Source of the DNA: Lachnospiraceae bacterium
GTDB lineage: Bacteria > Bacillota > Clostridia > Lachnospirales > Lachnospiraceae
Direction: 5' to 3'
Assembly (NCBI GenBank): GCA_910574885.1
Contig: CAJTDD010000031.1
Location: 1 to 56,320 of the forward strand
DNA: 56,320 nucleotides
In this document: positions 40,404 through 48,083 of the stretch, one piece after another
Layout: each line of letters opens with the position of its first letter
How positions within the stretch are numbered: the stretch's first letter is position 1
Position numbers and translations under genes: made by a program
The notes under the pieces: model-generated
What the model was told of the DNA's origin: nothing
Database searches by the model: none
What the model saw: the letters and a program-made list of their open reading frames with translations, nothing else

Positions 40404-43400
40404 ATGAAGATTCGTAAATTATTTCAAAGGGCTGCGGCGTTTGCTTTGGCTGCGGTCACGGCATTGTCCGCCGTCCCTGCCACGACAGCGTTCGCAGCGG
40501 GCGACATCGGAACGATTAGCTTTACCCACACCTACGACGGTGCAGGGAACGCCATAAGGTACAATTCCAGTGCGAACATCGGCGGTCATACCGCAGGCGG
40601 CACGGGCGAATATAAGTACCGCATGTATGTGGACGGGGAAACGGCGTTCTGCCTTCAGCCGGGCGTACCCTTAAAAACAGGCAATACGCTTGCAAAGGCG
40701 TCTTCCAACACATGGAACGCCCTCTCCGCAGACCAGAAAAAGGCGGTGGGGCTTGCCCTGCTTTACGGCTATCAGGGGAACAGCGGGAATCTGTCTGGGA
40801 GCGATGACGAGAAATGGCTTGCCACGCAGACCCTTGTATGGGAGTTCGTCACGGGATGCCGTAATTCAGCAAGCCCGTACAGCCAGACAAGCACGACCGT
40901 TTACAGCCTGCACTTTGGCTCGAATTATGCAAACAGCGGGGCAAGGTCGGCTTATGACCAGATTGTGTCATTCATGACAAGGCACAGCACGATTCCAAGC
41001 TTCATGTCGGCGGGCAAGAAAGATATTACAAAAGAACTTGCCTATAAGGACGGGAAGTACAGCCTGACATTGACGGATAAGAACAATTCCCTCTCCGAGT
41101 ATTCCTTTACCAGCTCCGACAGCAATGTAAAAGTGTCAAAGTCTGGGAACAAGCTCACCATCACGTCAAAAAAGGCGATTGACGGCAAGGCGAGGATTAC
41201 CGCAACGAGGAACAACACGCCGACGGTCAGCAGCGGGGCGAAGATGATTGCATACGGCGACCCGAACCTGCAGGACGTTATCACGGGCGTGGAAAACGTG
41301 GACACCATGACGGCGTATATCAACGTGGAAACGCCGACAGGGACGGTCGCACTGAAAAAGACTTCCGAGGACGGCGTTGTTGCGGGGATTTCCTTTACCA
41401 TCAAGGGCGACGGCTTCAACAAGACCGTAAAGACAGATAAAGACGGAAACATCACGGTGGAGGGCTTATTCCCTGGCACTTATACCATCACGGAGCAGTC
41501 CATTGACCGTTATGAGCCGCAGAAAACCCAGACCGTGACGATTATCGGCGGAAAAACAGCAACGGTCACATTCAGCAATGCCTTAAAACGTGGCAGTCTG
41601 GAAGTTGTAAAAACATCCGAGGATAATCTTGTGGAGGGCGTGAAGTTCCACCTTTACGGCACTTCTTTAAGCGGATTGGCAGTTGATGAATATGCTATGA
41701 CCGATAAGAATGGATTGGCAAAGTTTGAGAACATCCTTATCAGCGGTAGCACGCCTTATACTCTTGAGGAAGTGGATACGGCAATCCGTTATGTTGTCCC
41801 TGCATCCCAGACCGCCCCGATTGAGTGGAAGAAAGTTACAAACCGCAGCTTCCACAACATTTTAAAGAAATTCAATGTCACGGTATTAAAGACCGACGTG
41901 GAAACGGGCAAGAAGCCGCAGGGCGACGCCACCCTTGCAGGTGCGGTTTATGGCATTTATAAGGGCGAGGAGCTTGTGGACACCTACACCACCGATGAAA
42001 ACGGGCAGTTCACAACAAAATATTATATCTGCGGAAACGATTGGAGCGTCCGTGAGATTACCCCGTCCGAGGGCTATCTCTTAGACACGACCGTACACCA
42101 TGTAGGCGCAGAGCCAGAGCTTTACACCGTGGAATATAATTCTGCAAAGAATGATGTGAATGAGCAGGTCATCAAAGGCAATATTGCCATCATCAAGCAC
42201 ACAGACAACGGCGAAACCCAGATTGAAACACCAGAGGAGGGGGCTGTCTTTGAGGTATATCTGAAATCCGCAGGCAGTTTCGATGCGGCGGAGGAAACCG
42301 AGCGTGACACATTGATATGTGACGAAAACGGCTTTGCCCAGACAAAGGATATGCCATACGGCATCTATACCGTGCATCAGACCTCTGGATGGGACGGTCG
42401 GGAGTTGATGAAAGATTTTGACGTGTTCATCTGCAAGGACAGCCAGACTTACCGCTACCTTATTAACAACGCCAACTTTGAGAGCTATATCAAGATTGTG
42501 AAAAAGGATATAGAAACGGGCAAAGTCATCCCGTATGCGGGTGCAGGCTTCCAGATTTACGACCCAGAGGGAAACCTTGTAACAATGAAATTCACTTATC
42601 CCGAAGTGACGGAGATTGACACATTCTACACTACCGCAGACGGCGGGCTTATCACGCCGCAGACACTTGAATACGGCAAGGGATATTCGCTTGTGGAAGT
42701 GCAAGCCCCATACGGCTATGTTTTAGACTCCGAGCCAGTTTATTTTGACGTGGAGCAGGAAAATTCCGAGGAAGAAAGCGGCGTCACCATTGTCAAGGTG
42801 GAACGCTCCAATATGGCACAGAAAGGCAAGATTACAGTATCCAAGTCTGGGGAGGTATTCAGCAGGGTATCGGGAAACAAGGGGCTGTACCAGCCGATTT
42901 TTGCCGTGGATAATTTAGAGGGAGCGGTCTATGAGATTACCGCAGCCGAGGATATTATCACAACCGACGGCACGGTCAGAGCCGAAAAAGGCGAGGTCGT
43001 GGACACGCTTACCACAGGGGAAGATGGCACGGCGGAAAGCAAAAAGCTTTATCTCGGTAAGTATGAGGTAAAGGAAGTGACCGCCCCGTTTGGCATGGTA
43101 TTAAACGATGAAATCCATGCGGTCGAGCTTGTGTATGCGGGGCAGGAAATTGAAGTGACGGAAACAGGCACGGAATTTTACAATGAGCGTCAGCGTGTGG
43201 AAATCGACCTCAACAAAACCCTTGAGGTGGATGAAGCATACGGCGTGGGCAACAACGGTGAAATCAAAGACGTCACGTTCGGTCTGTATGCAGCCGAGGA
43301 GCTGACCGCAGCCGACGGCTCTGTTATCCCTGCCGATGGATTGATTGAGGTTATTTTCCTTGATGAGAACGGTCACGGAAAAGCTATCAGCGACCTGCCG

Positions 43401-44552
43401 ATGGGCAGCTACTATGTGCAGGAAATCAGCACAAATGCCGCCTACCTTATCAGCGATGAGAAGTACCCTGTTGACTTCGAGTACGCAGGGCAGGAAACAG
43501 CTATCGTGAATATCACGGCAAACGAGGGAGAAGCCATTGAAAACGAACTGATTTACGGTTCTGTCAGTGGTAAAAAGTCCAACGAGGACGGCGAAGATTT
43601 AGGAGGTGCGTTAATTGGCATCTTTAAGACAGGTACAACAGAATATACAAAGGAAAATGCGATTGCGACTGCCACATCCGAAGATGACGGCAGTTTTTCT
43701 TTTGCGGAAGTTCCGTATGGCACATGGGTTATCCGTGAAATCGAAAGCCCGAAAGGATATGTACTCTCCAAGGAAGAAATCAACGTGACAATCGGCGAGG
43801 TTGACAAAGTTGTGGAGATTGAGCTTGTCAATTATTTTATTACGGGAAATATCGCTCTGACTAAGGTAGACAAGGACTATCCCGATAACAAGCTCACAGG
43901 TGCGGTATTTGAGGTTTACTCTGATACGGACGGCGACGGAAAACTGGATAAAAAGGATGAACTTCTCGGCGAGATGGGCGAGGTGGAGAAAGGCGTTTAC
44001 CAGATGAACGACCTCAGATACGGCAAATACTTTGTCCGTGAGAAAACCGCCCCGACGGGCTTTGTGCTTGATGAGAACGTCTATCTCGTATCCATTGAGG
44101 AAAACGGCAAGACCTACAACGTGGAGAATGAAGCGGGCAAAGGCTTCTTGAATGAAGCGCAGAAAGGCTCACTCAAAATCGTTAAGACTTCCTCTGACGG
44201 CAAGGTGGAGGGCTTCTCTTTCCGTGTCATCGGCAAAGATTACGACCAGACATTCAAGACGGACAAAAATGGCGAAATCGCCATTAACGGCTTGCGTATC
44301 GGCGAATACACCGTGTCCGAGGTCAGCGACAAGGCATCCTCTGGCTATATCCTGCCTGCCGACCAGAAAGTGACAATCAAAACAGACGAAACGGCGACCG
44401 TCACCATGCACAACGAGCTACGGGACACCCCGAAAACAGGCGATGACTTTAACCTCGGTTTGTGGGTAAGCCTTGCGGCGGCATTTACTGTCGGTGCAGG
44501 AATCTTCGGATTTGTCGGTTATAAGAGCGGAAGAAAGAAAAAGGAGGATTAA
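40404..44552 (+). CDS. Sortase-anchored thioester adhesin with SpaA/Cna-B repeats
   Basis: A 1382-residue surface protein. A signal peptide covers residues 1-32. Next comes a thioester domain with Cys83 in FCLQPG and Gln142 in ATQTLVWEF, the two residues that form the internal bond. After a short Ig-like segment (about 210-295) there are about nine SpaA/Cna-B type repeats marked by VxLxKT...G and YTxxExxAPxGY motifs. The C-terminus has a TPKTGDD sorting signal, a transmembrane helix and KSGRKKKED. Thioester adhesins bind host surfaces covalently. No sortase is in the window. GGAGG lies 6 bases before the ATG. Carriage on a mobile element could help mating contact or colonisation. Confidence 0.93.
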   Translation: MKIRKLFQRAAAFALAAVTALSAVPATTAFAAGDIGTISFTHTYDGAGNAIRYNSSANIGGHTAGGTGEYKYRMYVDGETAFCLQPGVPLKTGNTLAKASSNTWNALSADQKKAVGLALLYGYQGNSGNLSGSDDEKWLATQTLVWEFVTGCRNSASPYSQTSTTVYSLHFGSNYANSGARSAYDQIVSFMTRHSTIPSFMSAGKKDITKELAYKDGKYSLTLTDKNNSLSEYSFTSSDSNVKVSKSGNKLTITSKKAIDGKARITATRNNTPTVSSGAKMIAYGDPNLQDVITGVENVDTMTAYINVETPTGTVALKKTSEDGVVAGISFTIKGDGFNKTVKTDKDGNITVEGLFPGTYTITEQSIDRYEPQKTQTVTIIGGKTATVTFSNALKRGSLEVVKTSEDNLVEGVKFHLYGTSLSGLAVDEYAMTDKNGLAKFENILISGSTPYTLEEVDTAIRYVVPASQTAPIEWKKVTNRSFHNILKKFNVTVLKTDVETGKKPQGDATLAGAVYGIYKGEELVDTYTTDENGQFTTKYYICGNDWSVREITPSEGYLLDTTVHHVGAEPELYTVEYNSAKNDVNEQVIKGNIAIIKHTDNGETQIETPEEGAVFEVYLKSAGSFDAAEETERDTLICDENGFAQTKDMPYGIYTVHQTSGWDGRELMKDFDVFICKDSQTYRYLINNANFESYIKIVKKDIETGKVIPYAGAGFQIYDPEGNLVTMKFTYPEVTEIDTFYTTADGGLITPQTLEYGKGYSLVEVQAPYGYVLDSEPVYFDVEQENSEEESGVTIVKVERSNMAQKGKITVSKSGEVFSRVSGNKGLYQPIFAVDNLEGAVYEITAAEDIITTDGTVRAEKGEVVDTLTTGEDGTAESKKLYLGKYEVKEVTAPFGMVLNDEIHAVELVYAGQEIEVTETGTEFYNERQRVEIDLNKTLEVDEAYGVGNNGEIKDVTFGLYAAEELTAADGSVIPADGLIEVIFLDENGHGKAISDLPMGSYYVQEISTNAAYLISDEKYPVDFEYAGQETAIVNITANEGEAIENELIYGSVSGKKSNEDGEDLGGALIGIFKTGTTEYTKENAIATATSEDDGSFSFAEVPYGTWVIREIESPKGYVLSKEEINVTIGEVDKVVEIELVNYFITGNIALTKVDKDYPDNKLTGAVFEVYSDTDGDGKLDKKDELLGEMGEVEKGVYQMNDLRYGKYFVREKTAPTGFVLDENVYLVSIEENGKTYNVENEAGKGFLNEAQKGSLKIVKTSSDGKVEGFSFRVIGKDYDQTFKTDKNGEIAINGLRIGEYTVSEVSDKASSGYILPADQKVTIKTDETATVTMHNELRDTPKTGDDFNLGLWVSLAAAFTVGAGIFGFVGYKSGRKKKED

Positions 44553-44557
44553 ACAGG

Positions 44558-44644
44558 ATGAGAGAAAAAACCATTATTGCTATTGTGCTTGTGGCATTTA
44601 TCGGCGGTGCGGCTGCGTGGCTGCATTTCCGCAGGAAGAAATAA
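44558..44644 (+). CDS. Single-pass membrane micropeptide, 28 residues
   Basis: MREKTIIAIVLVAFIGGAAA then WLHFRRKK: one hydrophobic helix with a basic C-terminal end. It begins 5 bases after the adhesin stop and has AGGAGG upstream. Too short for a domain call; its place suggests a membrane helper of the adhesin or an unrelated element peptide. Confidence 0.55.
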   Translation: MREKTIIAIVLVAFIGGAAAWLHFRRKK

Positions 44645-44661
44645 ATTAGGAGGTTTTTGAT

Positions 44662-44760
44662 ATGGGATTGGGGCGGTTCAGAATGACCACCCTCTTTCCA
44701 TTTATAGAGGGTGTTTGTGCGAAGAAACACACAGAACGGAGGAATTTATGGACAGTCTGA
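44662..44760 (+). CDS. Possible 32-residue leader peptide
   Basis: A strong AGGAGG lies 8 bases before the ATG. The coding part includes a hairpin (CACCCTCTTT/AGAGGGTG) and the stop lies inside the next gene, overlapping it by 13 bases. It may be a leader for translational coupling rather than a functional protein. Confidence 0.4.
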   Translation: MGLGRFRMTTLFPFIEGVCAKKHTERRNLWTV

Positions 44761-45053
44761 AAACCATTGAGGGCAAAGTCAGAGCCGTCCTGCAAGAAAA
44801 TGAGGACGCCAGAAATGACGATATGGTGCTGTACCTTGCCCTCTGCAACCTTTATCTGAAAGATGCGGGAGCTATGCCGCTTGCCCGAATACTTTTGAAC
44901 CATAAGGAGCTTGGCTTGCCGAGCTTTGAGAGCGTGGGCAGGACACGCCGCAAATTGCAGGAGAAATACCCAGAACTTTTAGGGAGTGTGCGGATGCAGA
45001 AAAACAGAGCCAAAGGCGAAAAGGCATACCGTAGATATGCGAAAGAATCGTGA
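44748..45053 (+). CDS. Hypothetical element protein, 101 residues
   Basis: MDSLKTIEGKVRAVLQENED with GGAGG 5 bases before the start. A helical, basic protein; the LPSFESVGRTRRKLQEKYPE part resembles a short DNA-binding or helix-rich module found in element genes. No assigned function. Start of a closely packed operon that runs to the helicase. Confidence 0.7.
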   Translation: MDSLKTIEGKVRAVLQENEDARNDDMVLYLALCNLYLKDAGAMPLARILLNHKELGLPSFESVGRTRRKLQEKYPELLGSVRMQKNRAKGEKAYRRYAKES

Positions 45054-45061
45054 GGTGAAAG

Positions 45062-45382
45062 GTGCAGGATAAGTCTTTTGAATACGGAGGGCATCATTTT
45101 ATCCCAGAGCGGCGGTTCACAAAGCGGGAAGATGATTTTTTCAAGATTACCCGCAGGCTTCGGAGTGATACGGAGTTAGGATTTTTTGCCGCTGACTATT
45201 ACGGCAGGGGAAGCCAGAAATTCCCTTATTCTTATGATGATTTTTATGCTGCATCCACGGATAAGAAATGCGATGTTTTCCGCTGCGTGGAGAACGGCAG
45301 GCTGTACGTCCCCTGCCAGTATGAATTGCAGCAATATATGGACGAGAAACAAAAAGAGAGGAGGAACGCCTATGAACGGTGA
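45062..45382 (+). CDS. Hypothetical element protein, 106 residues
   Basis: GTG start after GAGGTGAAAG. It begins with KSFEYGGHHFIPERRFTKRE and has the aromatic segment FFAADYYGRGSQKFPYSYDD. Family unknown to me, compact and likely soluble. It ends overlapping the next start by 11 bases, so it is in the same operon. Confidence 0.65.
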   Translation: MQDKSFEYGGHHFIPERRFTKREDDFFKITRRLRSDTELGFFAADYYGRGSQKFPYSYDDFYAASTDKKCDVFRCVENGRLYVPCQYELQQYMDEKQKERRNAYER

Positions 45383-45647
45383 AACACGCTCCAATCAGGG
45401 CTATGAAATCATAGAGAGCTGCACTATCGGGAACACGGAGCTTGTCATCGGGCATCACCCGAAAGCCCCGAACCCATATGTCTGCTGGTACTGCAAAGGC
45501 GGCGACAACTATTATTGGGGCTGCTACTGCAACACCCTTGAAGCGGCAAGGGAGAAACTGAATGAACGCTACCAGTCTGAGTGCCAGATGCCATATAACC
45601 AACAGCACGATAAAAAGGCGAAGCAGCACGATGGGCGTGAGCGGTAG
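45372..45647 (+). CDS. Small Cys/Trp/Tyr-rich element protein, 91 residues
   Basis: Begins MNGETRSNQGYEIIESCTIG. It carries a domain Y-E-I-x-x-S-x-x-I-G-x-x-E-L-V-I-G ... P-Y-V-C-W-Y-C that recurs in the protein encoded at 45797. GGAGG precedes the start. No function known. Confidence 0.7.
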   Translation: MNGETRSNQGYEIIESCTIGNTELVIGHHPKAPNPYVCWYCKGGDNYYWGCYCNTLEAAREKLNERYQSECQMPYNQQHDKKAKQHDGRER

Positions 45648-45807
45648 CACGGGAAACAATGAAAATGACAAGAAATATAACTGCACGGACTGCCCTTACC
45701 CCCGATATAAGGACAGCCGTGTCATCTTCTGCGACGTCTGTATCAGAAAAATTTTAGACTGGCAGAGGGAGAAAAAACAGGGAAAGGAGAACCCCGATGG
45801 AGAATGA
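45631..45807 (+). CDS. Small zinc-ribbon-like protein, 58 residues
   Basis: The product has two CxxC pairs (NCTDCPYPRYKDSRVIFCDVC) and a basic-acidic tail, suggesting one zinc site. Its start is uncertain: ATG at 45631 lacks a strong ribosome site and a GTG four codons on is possible. It overlaps both neighbours by about 10-16 bases, typical of coupled genes. Confidence 0.6.
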   Translation: MGVSGSTGNNENDKKYNCTDCPYPRYKDSRVIFCDVCIRKILDWQREKKQGKENPDGE

Positions 45808-46402
45808 AGAAAAACGGATGATTAGCTCCTACGAGGTCACGCAGAGCATCCACATCGGAAAAAAGGAAGTCGTGTTCGGCATAGATGAGAAAGAGGAATA
45901 CCCGTATCTTGTCTGCTATTGCACTTACGACAATCCGCTGTCCGCAGAATGGGTGACGGATGCGGTCGGCTCTGACGACTATCTGGAAGCCATGCAGATG
46001 TTTACCGACAGGGTGCGGGAACAGATAGAGAGTGTAAGAGCTGAGCAGGCACAGTTCAAGTTTGACATGACCCCGTTTACCATAGACGACTGCATCCCAG
46101 ACGATAAGTGCGGCAGCATTGTGGGCAAGGTCGTTGTCATCAACGCCGAGGTCAACCGCCATGAATATCGTCATTCTGCCTATCAGCTTGTACTGGCAGA
46201 CGGCGGTCACGGTGCGTTGGGCGGCAGGGGGCAGGCGGTGTTCGGCACTTCCCTTGCGGACGGAAAGCACGCCCGATGGGAACGGTGTGACGTGCTTGGG
46301 GAAATCAAGCCAGAGAAGATGCCCGTCTGGGCAAAGGAAGCACTTGCAAAAATCCAATCGCAGGAAAAGGCGAAGAAATCAAAGAGCAGGGAGGAACGCT
46401 GA
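45797..46402 (+). CDS. Hypothetical element protein with the YEx(2)S domain, 201 residues
   Basis: The N-terminal 80 residues (SSYEVTQSIHIGKKEVVFGI then EYPYLVCYCTYDN) repeat the domain of the gene at 45372. The C-terminal 110 residues, from FTIDDCIPDDKCGSIVGKVV to MPVWAKEALAKIQSQEK, look like a second domain and a basic tail. AAAGGAG lies just before the ATG. Function unknown. Confidence 0.7.
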   Translation: MENEEKRMISSYEVTQSIHIGKKEVVFGIDEKEEYPYLVCYCTYDNPLSAEWVTDAVGSDDYLEAMQMFTDRVREQIESVRAEQAQFKFDMTPFTIDDCIPDDKCGSIVGKVVVINAEVNRHEYRHSAYQLVLADGGHGALGGRGQAVFGTSLADGKHARWERCDVLGEIKPEKMPVWAKEALAKIQSQEKAKKSKSREER

Positions 46403-47100
46403 TGGAGATACGGACTTTGACGCAATCCGAACAGAAATACACTTACGCACAGAGTATGCAGCTTGAGGGGCAGACGGGATGTATCGGTCATCTCCGAGGT
46501 GATTTTGCCCCCTCTGGATATGGCTTTTATACTTCTTGGACTGATACGAGGGAGCAATGGAAAACTGATGAATTTAAGGCAGGGCTGGACGAAGTTATCA
46601 ATGCCCTGCGTGAAGATAAGGGGCTTCTGCACAACCGCTATGACATGGCGGCGTTTGCGAGGGAGAATCCCGAAAGTGCTTTTAAGGGTAATTACTGTAC
46701 CGAGTACGGCTTCCGTGCGGATACCGACAAGCACGCTTTCCTGCTCCGCTGCAACCCGACAAAGGGCGATTACAATTTTTACTGCTACTGCTATGTGAAA
46801 GAATGGCTCGACAGGCATGTATCCAGAGCAGAACAGGGAATCCGCTTTATTGACCCCCATTACAAAGAGCTGTTCCGCATCCCAGACGGCGGGAAAATCA
46901 TTATCACTTATGATTGGGGAGAAAAGGCGGAAAAAAGCTGCCGTTTCATTGACGAATACCATACCGAGGTGGGCAGCAACCTCTATCACATCTGCGAGTT
47001 TGCCGAGCGTATGGAAAGGAACGGGCATAGTTGCGAACCGAAGCCGCAAGAGCCGCCGTCCGCACAGAAAGCCCCGAAGCACAAAGACCATGAACGATAG
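46402..47100 (+). CDS. Hypothetical element protein with C-terminal LFxxPDGG domain, 232 residues
   Basis: The first 140 residues include GCIGHLRGDFAPSGYGFYTS, a segment typical of accessory proteins in Firmicutes elements. The last 75 residues (ELFRIPDGGKIIITYDWGEK, then CRFIDEYHTEVG and HICEFAERMERN) form a domain that occurs alone in the gene at 47315. Its ATG overlaps the previous stop. It may be an antirestriction-type or regulatory accessory protein; that is a guess. Confidence 0.7.
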   Translation: MEIRTLTQSEQKYTYAQSMQLEGQTGCIGHLRGDFAPSGYGFYTSWTDTREQWKTDEFKAGLDEVINALREDKGLLHNRYDMAAFARENPESAFKGNYCTEYGFRADTDKHAFLLRCNPTKGDYNFYCYCYVKEWLDRHVSRAEQGIRFIDPHYKELFRIPDGGKIIITYDWGEKAEKSCRFIDEYHTEVGSNLYHICEFAERMERNGHSCEPKPQEPPSAQKAPKHKDHER

Positions 47101-47111
47101 GAGGTTTTAGT

Positions 47112-47318
47112 ATGCCAGTCAACCCAAAAGCCGTCAGAGCCTTAAACAAGGTTCTGGACGCAGGATTTACCGAGGAAAAAGCCATTGCCGCTATGACGAT
47201 GGACGACATTCTCACCATGCAGGGCATCACGGTGGCGGACATCACGCTCATCAACGAGCTGCAAAAAAGCATCAAGGGGAACAAGGTCATCTCATTTCTG
47301 GGAGGTGGCACGGAGTGA
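47112..47318 (+). CDS. Small element protein, 68 residues
   Basis: MPVNPKAVRALNKVLDAGFT followed by EEKAIAAMTMDDILTMQGIT: a compact helical protein with GGAGG 8 bases upstream. The pattern suggests a helix-hairpin or UBA-like fold but nothing more can be said. Confidence 0.7.
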   Translation: MPVNPKAVRALNKVLDAGFTEEKAIAAMTMDDILTMQGITVADITLINELQKSIKGNKVISFLGGGTE

Positions 47319-47539
47319 ACGCAGCAAGGCAGGTCTGCATGACGGACAGCAAAGGCAGGACGCTTTTTTCTGTCCCCGATGGCGGCATCATCCGTATGCT
47401 TTACGGGAACGGGGAGGATTATTTTGCCGTCTGCCGTTATCTGGACGAAGCCCATGCAGAGATTGACGGCGTAAGGTACGCCGTTCGGGAGTTTGCACGG
47501 AGGATGGAACAAAACAAAATCAGCTATGCCCCTGCCTAA
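47315..47539 (+). CDS. LFxxPDGG domain protein, 74 residues
   Basis: A free-standing version of the C-terminal domain of the protein at 46402: TLFSVPDGGIIRMLYGNGED, VCRYLDEAHAEIDG and VREFARRMEQN. The start is a GTG with GGGAGG before it and overlaps the previous stop by 4 bases. Function unknown. Confidence 0.72.
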   Translation: MNAARQVCMTDSKGRTLFSVPDGGIIRMLYGNGEDYFAVCRYLDEAHAEIDGVRYAVREFARRMEQNKISYAPA

Positions 47540-47575
47540 AGGCGGGCATGGACAAAGAGGAGGATTGATATTTTT

Positions 47576-47614
47576 ATGGAACAAACTGTTTTATCAGGCG
47601 GTGGTATGAAGTGA
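47576..47614 (+). promoter_or_regulatory. Possible 12-codon leader coupling to the next gene
   Basis: An AGGAGG is followed after 12 bases by ATG and 12 codons (MEQTVLSGGGMK). The stop TGA overlaps the GTG start of the next gene (GTGA). The next gene lacks a strong ribosome site of its own, so re-initiation after this mini-frame would explain its translation. Confidence 0.4.
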
Positions 47615-48069
47615 GTACCGAGCTAATCAACCGCATCACGGTAAAGAAAGACGGCGTGTATGTGTCTTCCCACAGCTCCAACGACACCTCTCCCTACCAT
47701 TCATGGAGGTGCAAGGGGCTGTCGGAAATCTATGATGCCGAGGGGCAGAAAGGGCTTGACCGTGAGGTTATCCGTATGCTCTATGAGTATGCCGAACTTC
47801 GTGGCTCTCATAAGAGCCTTGCCCGTTACCGCTACGCAAAGGACGCCCCCGCCGCCCATGCCGTCTATCAGAAATATATGGATAAGATAGACGACCGCTA
47901 CGGGCAGATGGACGAAGCCGACCAGAAAAGCGTCTGGTACAAGCCCACGGAAAAGGCAAAGGAATACCGAGCCTATGAGCGGGACATGCGGGAAAAGATG
48001 TATTCCGAAATCGCTGAAAGATGCGGGGAATACGACAGGAAACAGAAAAACAAAGATATGGAACGATAA
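47611..48069 (+). CDS. Hypothetical element protein, 152 residues
   Basis: Starts at GTG 47611. The first half has VKKDGVYVSSHSSNDTSPYH and SWRCKGLSEIYDAEGQKGLD, the second half is helical and charged. It ends 14 bases before the large methylase/helicase gene and shares its operon. I do not know the family's function; such genes usually precede the large helicase in these elements. Confidence 0.7.
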   Translation: MSTELINRITVKKDGVYVSSHSSNDTSPYHSWRCKGLSEIYDAEGQKGLDREVIRMLYEYAELRGSHKSLARYRYAKDAPAAHAVYQKYMDKIDDRYGQMDEADQKSVWYKPTEKAKEYRAYERDMREKMYSEIAERCGEYDRKQKNKDMER

Positions 48070-48083
48070 GGAGGTGTAAGCCT

